Below, one piece after another: positions 13,601-27,399 of a stretch of DNA of 64,000 nt (position 1 is the first letter of the stretch; every line of letters begins with the position of its first letter). Below the pieces are notes generated by a model that did not search any database, was not told the DNA's origin, and was given only the letters and a program-made list of their open reading frames with translations. A program made the translations under genes and the position numbers. Source of the stretch: Liolophura sinensis (taxonomy: Eukaryota > Mollusca > Polyplacophora > Chitonida > Chitonidae); NCBI RefSeq assembly GCF_032854445.1, contig NW_027018096.1, positions 1 through 64,000 of the forward strand, read 5' to 3'.

Positions 13601-13991
13601 CAACATTTCATTATAAGTTATGTGCCCTTCGGTAGCCCAGACGACGTCAAATCTTTGGGCCAAGCCCATTTAACTCACCCAACAAATGTCTTACTTCTAA
13701 GTCGAAGACAAACTCAATGTCTTTATCTACATGTAGAAAAACCACACCATTTGTATATAAAAAAACACAAGGTACTTGATACAATCCGCTGTAAAAAGTA
13801 CAATTGAACACTGACCCACATCAATAAGGTGCCAAAAGATGCGCAATTGGGCCAGGCATCTCCAGCTGTTGAAAAATTGCAAATTTCTATGGTTTCCATG
13901 GAGTAAGAGCCGTTGCTGGGCACGTGATCTTGACATCATTGATTATTCATTTGTGGCTACAGCCAAAAGTATTGGTCGGAGAGCAACGCGG
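10605..13991. repeat. Three-monomer tandem duplication, period 1644 bp
   Basis: A block of three monomers is present twice in tandem, offset by 1644 bp. Private markers occur in both copies: GACATTATTG, TCGTCGCAAAA and GGAACCCTTTTTTTTAAC (first copy about 11196-11330, second about 12840-12974); a 6-nt deletion after CCATGGAG (about 11716 and 13360); and GAAATTGGCTAC (about 11908 and 13552). GTTTGTACC occurs at about 10705 and 12349 but not at about 13993, whereas CTATGG occurs at about 12243 and 13887 but not at the matching site near 10599. The exchange point therefore lies in the roughly 100 bp between those two sites, placing the copies at about 10605-10703 to 12249-12347 and on to 13893-13991. 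Confidence 0.92.
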
Positions 13992-16900
13992 TTTGCACCA
14001 TTCGATTTCTCGTCACAAAATACGTCGGATTAGCCTCTTACCAGCAGCATTGGAACAGTTTTTCCACTTTTGGATTTTTGCCTGGTCTTTTTGCTTATTC
14101 AAATCGGGTACATTAGCTATGTACAATCGCGACTGGTCATTACTATATTCAATTTTTCATTATAAGTTATGTGCCCTTCGGTAGCCCAGACCACGTCAAA
14201 TCTTTGGGCCAAGCCCATTTAACTCACCCAGCAAATGTCTTACTTCTAAGTCGAAGACAATCTCAATGTCTTTATCTACATGTAGAAAAACCACACCATT
14301 TGTATATAAAAAAAACAAAAGGTACTTGATACAATCCGCTGTAAAAAGTACAATTGAACACTGACCCACATCAATAAGGTGCCAAAGGATGCGCAAATGG
14401 GCCAGGCATCTCCAGCTGTTGAAAAATTGCAAATTTCTATGGTTTCCATGGATTAAGAGCCGTTGCTGGGCACGTGATCTTGACATCATTGATTATTCAT
14501 TTGTGGCTACAGCCAAAAGTATTGGTCGGAGAGCAACGCGGTTTGCACCATTCGATTTCTCGTCACAAAATACGTCGGATTAGCCTCTTACCAACAGCAT
14601 TGGAACAGTTTTTCCACTTTTGGATTTTTGCCTGGTCATTTTGCTATTTGAAATCGGCTACATTAACTATGTACAATCGCGACTGGTCATTACTATATTC
14701 AACATTTCATTATAAGTTATGTGCCCTTCGGTAGCCCAGACGACGTCAAATCTTTGGGCCAAGCCCATTTAACTCACCCAGCAAATGTCTTACTTCTAAG
14801 TCGAAGACAAACTCAATGTCTTTATCTACATGTAGAAAAACCACACCATTTGTATATAAAAAAAACACAAGGTACTTGATACAATCCGCTGTAAAAAGTA
14901 CAATTGAACACTGACCCACATCAATAAGGTGCCAAAGGATGCGCAATAGGGCCAGGCATCTCCAGCTGTTGAAAAATTGCAAATTTCCTTGGTTTCCATG
15001 GAGTAAGAGCCGTTGCTGGGCACGTGATCTTGACATCATTGATTATTCATTTGTGGCTACAGCCAAAAGTATTGGTCGGAGAGCAACGCGGTTTGCACCA
15101 TTCGATTTCTCGTCACAAAATACGTCGGATTAACCTCTTACCAGCAGCATTGGAACAGTTTTTCCACTTTTGGATTTTTGCCTGGTCTTTTTGCTAATTG
15201 AAATCGGCTACATTAACTATGTACAATCGCGACTGGTCATTACTATATTCAACTTTTCATTATAAGTTATGTGCCCTTCGGTAGCCCAGACGACGTCAAA
15301 TCTTTGGGCCAAGCCCATTTAACTCACCCAACAAATGTCTTACTTCTAAGTCGAAGACAAACTCAATGTCTTTATCTACATGTAGAAAAACCACACCATT
15401 TGTATATAAAAAAAAAACAAGGTACTTGATACAATCCGCTGTAAAAAGTACAATTGAACACTGACCCACATCAATAAGGTGCCAAAGGATGCGCAATTGG
15501 GCCAGGCATCTCCAGCTGTTGAAAAATTGCAAATTTCCTTGGTTTCCATGGAGTAAGAGCCGTTGCTGGGCACGTGATCTTGACATCATTGATTAATCAC
15601 TTGTGGCTACAGCCAAAAGTATTGGTCGGAGAGCAACGCGGTTTGCACCATTCGATTTCTCGTCACAAAATACGTCGGATTAGCCTCTTACCAGCAGCAT
15701 TGGAACAGTTTTTCCACTTTTGGATTTTTGCCTGGTCTTTTTGCTAATTGAAATCGGCTACATTAACTATGTACAATCGCGACTGGTCATTACTATATTC
15801 AACTTTTCATTATAACTTATGTGCCCTTCGGTAGCCCAGACCACGTCAAATCTTTGGGCCAAGCCCATTTAACTCACCCAGCAAATGTCTTACTTCTAAG
15901 TCGAAGACAAACTCAATGTCTTTATCTACATGTAGAAAAACCAAACCATTTGTATATAAAAAGAACACAAGGTACTTGATACAATCCGCTGTAAAAAGTA
16001 CAATTGAACACTGACCCACATCAATAAGGTGCCAAAGGATGCGCAATTGGGCCAGGCATCTCCAGCTGTTGAAAAATTGCAAATTTCCTTGGTTTCCATG
16101 GAGTAAGAGCCGTTGCTGGGCACGTGATCTTGACATCATTGATTATTCATTTGTGGCTACAGCCAAAAGTATTGGTCGGAGAGCAACGCGGTTTGCACCA
16201 TTCGATTTCTCGTCACAAAATACGTCGGATTAGCCTCTTACCAGCAGCATTGGAACAGTTTTTCCACTTTTGGATTTTTGCCTGGTCTTTTTGCTTATTG
16301 AAATCGGCTACATTAGCTATGTACAATCGCGACTGGTCATTACTATATTCAATTTTTCATTATAAGTTATGTGCCCTTCGGTAGCCCAGACGACGTCAAA
16401 TCTTTGGGCCAAGCCCATTTAACTCACCCAGCAAATGTCTTACTTCTAAGTCGAAGACAAACTCAATGTCTTTATCTACATGTAGAAAAACCACACCATT
16501 TGTATATAAAAAAAAACAAAAGGTACTTGATACAATCCGCTGTAAAAAGTACAATTGAACACTGACCCACATCAATAAGGTGCCAAAGGATGCGCAATTG
16601 GGCCAGGCATCTCCAGCTGTTGAAAAATTGCAAATTTCTATGGTTTCCATGGAGTAAGAGCCGTTGCTGGGCACGTGATCTTGACATCATTGATTATTCA
16701 TTTGTGGCTACAGCCAAAAGTATTGGTCGGAGAGCAACGCGGTTTGCACCATTCGATTTCTGGTCACAAAATACGTCGGATTAGCCTCTTACCAGCAGCA
16801 TTGGAACAGTTTTTCTACTTTTGGATTTTTGTCTGGTCTTTTTGCTAATTGAAATCGGCTACATTAACTATGTACAATCGCGACTGGTCATTACTATATT

Positions 16901-17699
16901 CAACTTTTCATTATAAGTTATGTGCCCTTCGGTAGCCCAGACGACGTCAAATCTTTGGGCCAAGCCCATTTAACTCACCCAGCAAATGTCTTACTTCTAA
17001 GTCGAAGACAAACTCAATGTCTTTATCTACATGTAGAAAAACCACACCATTTGTATATAAAAAAAACACAAGGTACTTGATACAATCCGCTGTAAAAAGT
17101 ACAATTGAACACTGACCCACATCAATAAGGTGCCAAAGGATGCGCAATTGGGCCAGGCATCTCCAGCTGTTGAAAAATTGCAAATTTCCTTGGTTTCCAT
17201 GGAGTAAGAGCCGTTGCTGGGCACGTGATCTTGACATCATTGATTATTCATTTGTGGCTACAGCCAAAAGTATTGGTCGGAGAGCAACGCGGTTTGCACC
17301 ATTCGATTTCTCGTCACAAAATACGTCGGATTAGCCTCTTACCAGCAGCATTGGAACAGTTTTTCTACTTTTGGATTTTTGCCTGGTCTTTTTGCTAATT
17401 GAAATCGGCTGCATTAACTATGTACAATCGCGACTGGTCAATACTATATTCAACTTTTCATTATAAGTTATGTGCCCTTCGGTAGCCCAGACGACGTCAA
17501 ATCTTTGGGCCAAACCCATTTAACTCACCCAGCAAATGTCTTACTTCTAAGTCGAAGACAAACTCAATGTCTTTATCTACATGTAGAAAAACCACACCAT
17601 TTGTATATAAAAAAAACACAAGGTACTTGATACAATCCGCTGTAAAAAGTACAATTGAACACTGACCCACATCAATAAGGTGCCAAAGGATGCGCAATT

Positions 17700-20600
17700 G
17701 GGCCAGGCATCTCCAGCTGTTGAAAAATTGCAAATTTCCTTGGTTTCCATGGAGTAAGAGCCGTTGCTGGGCACGTGATCTTGACATCATTGATTATTCA
17801 TTTGTAACTACAGCCAAAAGTATTGGTCGCAGAGCAACGCGGTTTGCACCATTCGATTTCTCGTCACAAAATACGTCGGATTAGCCTCTTACCAGCAGCA
17901 TTGGAACAGTTTTTCTACTTTTGGATTTTTGCCTGGTCTTTTTGCTAATTGAAATCGGCTACATTAACTATGTACAATCGCGACTGGTCATTACTATATT
18001 CAACTTTTCATTATAAGTTATGTGCCCTTCGGTAGCCCAGACGACGTCAAATCTTTGGGCCAAGCCCATTTAACTCACCCAGCAAATGTCTTACTTCTAA
18101 GTCGAAGACAAACTCAATGTCTTTATCTACATGTAGAAAAACCACACCATTTGTATATAAAAAAAACACAAGGTACTTGATACAATCCGCTGTAAAAAGT
18201 ACAATTGAACACTGACCCACATCAATAAGGTGCCAAAGGATGCGCAATTGGGCCAGGCATCTCCAGCTGTTGAAAAATTGCAAATTTCCTTGGTTTCCAT
18301 GGAGTAAGAGCCGTTGCTGGGCACGTGATCTTGACATCATTGATTATTCATTTGTGGCTACAGCCAAAAGTATTGGTCGGAGAGCAACGCGGTTTGCACC
18401 ATTCGATTTCTCGTCACAAAATACGTCGGATTAGCCTCTTACCAGCAGCATTGGAACAGTTTTTCTACTTTTGGATTTTTGCCTGGTCTTTTTGCTAATT
18501 GAAATCGGCTACATTAACTATGTACAATCGCGACTGGTCATTACTATATTCAACTTTTCATTATAAGTTATGTGCCCTTCGGTAGCCCAGACGACGTCAA
18601 ATCTTTGGGCCAAACCCATTTAACTCACCCAGCAAATGTCTTACTTCTAAGTCGAAGACAAACTCAATGTCTTTATCTACATGTAGAAAAACCACACCAT
18701 TTGTATATAAAAAAAACAAAAGGTACTTGATACAATCCGCTGTAAAAAGTACAATTGAACACTGACCCACATCAATAAGGTGCCAAAGGATGCGCAATTG
18801 GGCCAGGCATCATCAGCTGTTGAAAAATTGCAAATTTCCTTGGTTTCCATGGAGTAAGAGCCGTTGCTGGGCACGTGATCTTGACATCATTGATTATTCA
18901 TTTGTGGCTACAGCGAAAAGTATTGGTCGGAGAGCAACGCGGTTTGCACCATTCGATTTCTCGTCACAAAATACGTCGGATTAGCCTCTTACCAGCAGCA
19001 TTGGAACAGTTTTTCTACTTTTGGATTTTTGCCTGGTCTTTTTGCTAATTGAAATCGGCTACATTAACTATGTACAATCGCGACTGGTCATTACTATATT
19101 CAACTTTTCATTATAAGTTATGTGCCCTTCGGTAGCCCAGACGACGTCAAATCTTTGGGCCAAGCCCATTTAACTCACCCAACAAATGTCTTACTTCTAA
19201 GTCGAAGACAAACTCAATGTCTTTATCTACATGTAGAAAAACCACACCATTTGTATATAAAAAAAACACAAGGTACTTGATACAATCCGCTGTAAAAAGT
19301 ACAATTGAACACTGACCCACATCTATAAGGTGCCAAAGGATGCGCAATTGGGCCAGGCATCTCCAGCTGTTGAAAAATTGCAAATTTCCTTGGTTTCCAT
19401 GGAGTAAGAGCCGTTGCTGGGCACGTGATCTTGACATTATTGAATATTCATTTGTGGCTACAGCCAAAAGTATTGGTTGGAGAGCAACGCGGTTTGCACC
19501 ATTCGATTTCTCGTCACAAAATACGTCGGATTAGCCTCTTACCAGCAGCATTGGAACAGTTTTTCTACTTTTGGATTTTTGCCTGGTCTTTTTGCGAATT
19601 GAAATCGGCTACATTAACTATGTACAATCGCGAATGGTCATTACTATATTCAACTTTTCATTATAAGTTATGTGCCCTTCGGTAGCCCAGACGACGTCAA
19701 ATCTTTGGGCCAAGCCCATTTAACTCACCCAGCAAATGTCTTACTTCTAAGTCGAAGACAAACTCAATGTCTTTATCTACATGTAGAAAAACCACACCAT
19801 TTGTATATAAAAAAAACACAAGGTACTTGATACAATCCGCTGTAAAAAGTACAATTGAACACTGACCCACATCAATAAGGTGCCAAAGGATGCGCAATTG
19901 GGCCAGGCATCTCCAGCTGTTGAAAAATTGCAAATTTCCTTGGTTTCCATGGAGTAAGAGCCGTTGCTGGGCACGTGATCTTGACATCATTGATTATTCA
20001 CTTGTGGCTACAGCCAAAAGTATTGGTCGGAGAGCAACGCGGTTTGCACCATTCGATTTCTCGTCACAAAATACGTCGGATTAGCCTCTTACCAGCAGCA
20101 TTGGAACAGTTTTTCCACTTTTGGATTTTTGCCTGGTCTTTTTGCTAATTGAAATCGGCTACATTAACTATGTACAATCGCGACTGGTCATTACTATATT
20201 CAACTTTTCATTATAAGTTATGTGCCCTTCGGTAGCCCAGACGACGTCAAATCTTTGGGCCAAGCCCATTTAACTCACCCAGCAAATGTCTTACTCCTAA
20301 GTCGAAGACAAACTCAATGTCTTTATCTACATGTAGAAAAACCACACCATTTGTATATAAAAAAAACAAAATGTACTTGATACAATCCGCTGTAAAAAGT
20401 ACAATTGAACACTGACCCACATCAATAAGGTGCCAAAGGATGCGCAATAGGGCCAGGCATCTCCAGCTGTTGAAAAATTGCAAATTTCCTTGGTTTCCAT
20501 GGAGTAAGAGCCGTTGCTGGGCACGTGATCTTGACATCATTGATTATTCATTTGTGGCTACAGCCAAAAGTATTGGTCGGAGAGCAACGCGGTTTGCACC

Positions 20601-23600
20601 ATTCGATTTCTCGTCACAAAATACGTCGGATTAGCCTCTTACCAGCAGCATTGGAACAGTTTTTCCACTTTTGGATTTTTGCCTGGTCTTTTTGCTAATT
20701 GAAATCGGCTACATTAACTATGTACAATCGCGACTGGTCATTACTATATTCAACTTTTCATTATAAGTTATGTGCCCTTCGGTAGCCCAGACGACGTCAA
20801 ATCTTTGGGCCAAGCCCATTTAACTCACCCAGCAAATGTCTTACTTCTAAATCGAAGACAAACTCAATGTCTTTATCTACATGTAGAAAAACCACACCAT
20901 TTGTATATAAAAAAAACACAAGGTACTTGATACAATCCGCTGTAAAAAGTACAATTGAACACTGACCCACATCAATAAGGTGCCAAAGGATGCGCAATTG
21001 GGCCAGGCATCTCCAGCTGTTGAAAAATTGCAAATTTCCTTGGTTTCCATGGAGTAAGAGCCGTTGCTGGGCACGTGATCTTGACATCATTGATTATTCA
21101 TTTGTGGCTACAGCCAAAAGTATTGGTCGGAGAGCAACGCGGTTTGCACCATTCGATTTCTCGTCACAAAATACGTCGGATTAGCTTCTTACCAGCAGCA
21201 TTGGAACAGTTTTTCCACTTTTGGATTTTTGCCTGGTCTTTTTGCTAATTGAAATCGGCTACATTAACTATGTACAATCGCGACTGGTCATTACTATATT
21301 CAACTTTTCATTATAAGTTATGTGCCCTTCGGTAGCCCAGACGACGTCAAATCTTTGGGCCAAGCCCATTTAACTCACCCAACAAATGTCTTACTTCTAA
21401 GTCGAAGACAAACTCAATGTCTTTATCTACATGTAGAAAAACCACACCATTTGTATATAAAAAAAACACAAGGTACTTGATACAATCCGCTGTAAAAAGT
21501 ACAATTGAACACTGACCCACATCAATAAGGTGCCAAAGGATGCGCAATTGGGCCAGGCATCTCCAGCTGTTGAAAAATTGCAAATTTCCTTGGTTTCCAT
21601 GGAGTAAGAGCCGTTGCTGGGCACGTGATCTTGACATCATTGATTATTCATTTGTAACTACAGCCAAAAGTATTGGTCGGAGAGCAACGCGGTTTGCACC
21701 ATTCGATTTCTCGTCACAAAATACGTCGGATTAGCCTCTTACCAGCAGCATTGGAACAGTTTTTCTACTTTTGGATTTTTGCCTGGTCTTTTTGCTAATT
21801 GAAATCGGCTACATTAACTATGTACAATCGCGACTGGTCATTACTATATTCAACTTTTCATTATAAGTTATGTGCCCTTCGGTAGCCCAGACGACGTCAA
21901 ATCTTTGGGCCAAGCCCATTTAACTCACCCAGCAAATGTCTTACTTCTAAGTCGAAGACAAACTCAATGTCTTTATCTACATGTAGAAAAACCACACCAT
22001 TTGTATAAAAAAAAAACACAAGGTACTTGATACAATCCGCTGTAAAAAGTACAATTGAACACTGACCCACATCAATAAGGTGCCAAAGGATGCGCAATTG
22101 GGCCAGGCATCTCCAGCTGTTGAAAAATTGCAAATTTCCTTGGTTTCCATGGAGTAAGAGCCGTTGCTGGGCACGTGATCTTGACATCATTGATTATTCA
22201 TTTGTGGCTACAGCCAAAAGTATTGGTCGGAGAGCAACGCGGTTTGCACCATTCGATTTCTCGTCACAAAATACGTCGGATTAGCCTCTTACCAGCAGCA
22301 TTGGAACAGTTTTTCTACTTTTGGATTTTTGCCTGGTCTTTTTGCTAATTGAAATCGGCTACATTAACTATGTACAATCGCGACTGGTCATTACTATATT
22401 CAACTTTTCATTATAAGTTATGTGCCCTTCGGTAGCCCAGACGACGTCAAATCTTTGGGCCAAACCCATTTAACTCACCCAGCAAATGTCTTACTTCTAA
22501 GTCGAAGACAAACTCAATGTCTTTATCTACATGTAGAAAAACCACACCATTTGTATATAAAAAAAACACAAGGTACTTGATACAATCCGCTGTAAAAAGT
22601 ACAATTGAACACTGACCCACATCAATAAGGTGCCAAAGGATGCGCAATTGGGCCAGGCATCATCAGCTGTTGAAAAATTGCAAATTTCCTTGGTTTCCAT
22701 GGAGTAAGAGCCGTTGCTGGGCACGTGATCTTGACATCATTGATTATTCATTTGTGGCTACAGCGAAAAGTATTGGTCGGAGAGCAACGCGGTTTGCACC
22801 ATTCGATTTCTCGTCACAAAATACGTCGGATTAGCCTCTTACCAGCAGCATTGGAACAGTTTTTCTACTTTTGGATTTTTGCCTGGTCTTTTTGCGAATT
22901 GAAATCGGCTACATTAACTATGTACAATCGCGACTGGTCATTACTATATTCAACTTTTCATTATAAGTTATGTGCCCTTCGGTAGCCCAGACGACGTCAA
23001 ATCTTTGGGCCAAGCCCATTTAACTCACCCAACAAATGTCTTACTTCTAAGTCGAAGACAAACTCAATGTCTTTATCTACATGTAGAAAAACCACACCAT
23101 TTGTATATAAAAAAAACACAAGGTACTTGATACAATCCGCTGTAAAAAGTACAATTGAACACTGACCCACATCTATAAGGTGCCAAAGGATGCGCAATTG
23201 GGCCAGGCATCTCCAGCTGTTGAAAAATTGCAAATTTCCTTGGTTTCCATGCAGTAAGAGCCGTTGCTGGGCACGTGATCTTGACATCATTGAATATTCA
23301 TTTGTGGCTACAGCCAAAAGTATTGGTTGGAGAGCAACGCGGTTTGCACCATTCGATTTCTCGTCACAAAATACGTCGGATTAGCCTCTTACCAGCAGCA
23401 TTGGAACAGTTTTTCTACTTTTGGATTTTTGCCTGGTCTTTTTGCGAATTGAAATCGGCTACATTAACTATGTACAATCGCGACTGGTCATTACTATATT
23501 CAACTTTTCATTATAAGTTATGTGCCCTTCGGTAGCCCAGACGACGTCAAATCTTTGGGCCAAGCCCATTTAACTCACCCAGCAAATGTCTTACTTCTAA

Positions 23601-25400
23601 GTCGAAGACAAACTCAATGTCTTTATCTACATGTAGAAAAACCACACCATTTGTATAAAAAAAAAACACAAGGTACTTGATACAATCCGCTGTAAAAAGT
23701 ACAATTGAACACTGACCCACATCAATAAGGTGCCAAAGGATGCGCAATTGGGCCAGGCATCTCCAGCTGTTGAAAAATTGCAAATTTCCTTGGTTTCCAT
23801 GGAGTAAGAGCCGTTGCTGGGCACGTGATCTTGACATCATTGATTATTCACTTGTGGCTACAGCCAAAAGTATTGGTCGGAGAGCAACGCGGTTTGCACC
23901 ATTCGATTTCTCGTCACAAAATACGTCGGATTAGCCTCTTACCAGCAGCATTGGAACAGTTTTTCCACTTTTGGATTTTTGCCTGGTCTTTTTGCTAATT
24001 GAAATCGGCTACATTAACTATGTACAATCGCGACTGGTCATTACTATATTCAACTTTTCATTATAAGTTATGTGCCCTTCGGTAGCCCAGACGACGTCAA
24101 ATCTTTGGGCCAAGCCCATTTAACTCACCCAGCAAATGTCTTACTCCTAAGTCGAAGACAAACTCAATGTCTTTATCTACATGTAGAAAAACCACACCAT
24201 TTGTATATAAAAAAAACAAAATGTACTTGATACAATCCGCTGTAAAAAGTACAATTGAACACTGACCCACATCAATAAGGTGCCAAAGGATGCGCAATAG
24301 GGCCAGGCATCTCCAGCTGTTGAAAAATTGCAAATTTCCTTGGTTTCCATGGAGTAAGAGCCGTTGCTGGGCACGTGATCTTGACATCATTGATTATTCA
24401 TTTGTGGCTACAGCCAAAAGTATTGGTCGGAGAGCAACGCGGTTTGCACCATTCGATTTCTCGTCACAAAATACGTCGGATTAGCCTCTTACCAGCAGCA
24501 TTGGAACAGTTTTTCCACTTTTGGATTTTTGCCTGGTTCTTTTGCTAATTGAAATCGGCTACATTAACTATGTACAATCGCGACTGGTCATTACTATATT
24601 CAACTTTTCATTATAAGTTATGTGCCCTTCGGTAGCCCAGACGACGTCAAATCTTTGGGCCAAGCCCATTTAACTCACCCAGCAAATGTCTTACTTCTAA
24701 CGAAGACAAACTCAATGTCTTTATCTACATGTAGAAAAACCACACCATTTGTATATAAAAAAAAACACAAGGTACTTGATACAATCCGCTGTAAAAAGTA
24801 CAATTGAACACTGACCCCACATCAATAAGGTGCCAAAGGATGCGCAATTGGGCCAGGCATCATCAGCTGTTGAAAAATTGCAAATTTCCTTGGTTTCCAT
24901 GGAGTAAGAGCCGTTGCTGGGCACGTGATCTTGGACATCATTGATTATTCATTTGTGGCTACAGCCAACAGTATTGGTCGGAGAGCAACGCGGTTTGCAC
25001 CATTCGATTTCTCGTCACAAAATACGTCGGATTAGCTTCTTACCAGCAGCATTGGAACAGTTTTTCCACTTTGGATTTTTGCCTGGTCTTTTTGCTAATT
25101 GAAATCGGCTACATTAACTATGTACAATCGCGACTGGTCATTACTATATTCAACTTTTCATTATAAGTTATGTGCCCTTCGGTAGCCCAGACGACGTCAA
25201 ATCTTTGGGCCAAGCCCATTTAACTCACCCAACAAATGTCTTACTTCTAAGTCGAAGACAAACTCAATGTCTTTATCTACATGTAGAAAAACCACACCAT
25301 TTGTATATAAAAAAAACACAAGGTACTTGATACAATCCGCTGTAAAAAGTACAATTGAACACTGACCCACATCAATAAGGTGCCAAAGGATGCGCAATTG
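17700..25400. repeat. Seven-monomer tandem duplication, period 3850 bp
   Basis: Markers repeat 3850 bp apart: TTTGTAACTA at 17801 and 21651; CAAACCCATT at 18611 and 22461; CATCATCAGCTG near 18808 and 22658; CAGCGAAAAG at 18911 and 22761; ATCTATAAGG at 19321 and 23171; TGAATATTCA at 19441 and 23291; AAACAAAATGTACT near 20365 and 24215; CAATAGGGCC near 20446 and 24296; TTAGCTTCTT at 21181 and about 25033. The copies abut, so this is a recent tandem duplication of a seven-monomer unit. Confidence 0.9.
24530..25080. repeat. Indel-dense monomer
   Basis: Within one repeat length this stretch departs from the consensus unusually often: GGTTCTTTTGC in place of GGTCTTTTTGC near 24537, loss of GT after TTCTAA at 24700, one extra A in the A-run near 24760, an extra C in GACCCC near 24816, an extra G in TTGGACATC near 24933, GCCAACAG in place of GCCAAAAG near 24968, and one T lost in CACTTTGG near 25070. 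The indels sum to zero, so the neighbours stay in phase. It may be a degraded monomer or a patch of poor consensus quality. Confidence 0.8.
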
Positions 25401-27399
25401 GGCCAGGCATCTCCAGCTGTTGAAAAATTGCAAATTTCCTTGGTTTCCATGGAGTAAGAGCCGTTGCTGGGCACGTGATCTTGACATCATTGATTATTCA
25501 TTTGTGGCTACAGCCAAAAGTATTGGTCGGAGAGCAACGCGGTTTGCACCATTCGATTTCTCGTCACAAAATACGTCGGATTAGCCTCTTACCAGCAGCA
25601 TTGGAACAGTTTTTCCACTTTTGGATTTTTGCCTGGTCTTTTTGCGAATTGAATTCGGCTACATTAACTATGTACATTCGCGACTGGTCATTACTATATT
25701 CAACTTTTCATTATAAGTTATGTGCCCTTCGGTAGCCCAGACGACGTCAAATCTTTGGGCCAAGCCCATTTAACTCACCCAGCAAATGTCTTACTTCTAA
25801 GTCGAAGACAAACTCAATGTCTTTATCTACATGTAGAAAAACCACACCATTTGTATATAAAAAAAACACAAGGTACTTGATACAATCCGCTGTAAAAAGT
25901 ACAATTGAACACTGACCCACATCAATAAGGTGCCAAAGGATGCGCAATTGGGCCAGGCATCTCCAGCTGTTGAAAAATTGCAAATTTCCTTGGTTTCCAT
26001 GGAGTAAGAGCCGTTGCTGGGCACGTGATCTTGACATCATTGATTATTCATTTGTGGCTACAGCCAAAAGTATTGGTCGGAGAGCAACGCGGTTTGCACC
26101 ATTCGATTTCTCGTCACAAAATACGTCGGATTAGCCTCTTACCAGCAGCATTGGAACAGTTTTTCTACTTTTGGATTTTTGCCTGGTCTTTTTGCTAATT
26201 GAAATCGGCTACATTAACTATGTACAATCGCGACTGGTCATTACTATATTCAACTTTTCATTATAAGTTATGTGCCCTTCGGTAGCCCAGACGACGTCAA
26301 ATCTTTGGGCCAAACCCATTTAACTCACCCAGCAAATGTCTTACTTCTAAGTCGAAGACAAACTCAATGTCTTTATCTACATGTAGAAAAACCACACCAT
26401 TTGTATATAAAAAAAACACAAGGTACTTGATACAATCCGCTGTAAAAAGTACAATTGAACACTGACCCACATCAATAAGGTGCCAAAGGATGCGCAATTG
26501 GGCCAGGCATCTCCAGCTGTTGAAAAATTGCAAATTTCCTTGGTTTCCATGGAGTAAGAGCCGTTGCTGGGCACAGTGATCTTGACATCATTGATTATTC
26601 ATTTGTGGCTACAGCCAAAAGTATTGGTCGGAGAGCAACGCGGTTTGCACCATTCGATTTCTCGTCACAAAATACGTCGGATTAGCCTCTTACCAGCAGC
26701 ATTGGAACAGTTTTTCTACTTTTGGATTTTTGCCTGGTCTTTTTGCTAATTGAAATCGGCTACATTAACTATGTACAATCGCGACTGGTCATTACTATAT
26801 TCAACTTTTCATTATAAGTTATGTGCCCTTCGGTAGCCCAGACGACGTCAAATCTTTGGGCCAAACCCATTTAACTCACCCAGCAAATGTCTTACTTCTA
26901 AGTCGAAGACAAACTCAATGTCTTTATCTACATGTAGAAAAACCACACCATTTGTATATAAAAAAAACACAAGGTACTTGATACAATCCGCTGTAAAAAG
27001 TACAATTGAACACTGACCCACATCAATAAGGTGCCAAAGGATGCGCAATTGGGCCAGGCATCTCCAGCTGTTGAAAAATTGCAAATTTCCTTGGTTTCCA
27101 TGGAGTAAGAGCCGTTGCTGGGCACGTGATCTTGACATCATTGATTATTCATTTGTGGCTACAGCCAAAAGTATTGGTCGGAGAGCAACGCGGTTTGCAC
27201 CATTCGATTTCTCGTCACAAAATACGTCGGATTAGCCTCTTACCAGCAGCATTGGAACAGTTTTTCTACTTTTGGATTTTTGCCTGGTCTTTTTGCTAAT
27301 TGAAATCGGCTACATTAACTATGTACAATCGCGACTGGTCATTACTATATTCAACTTTTCATTATAAGTTATGTGCCCTTCGGTAGCCCAGACGACGTC

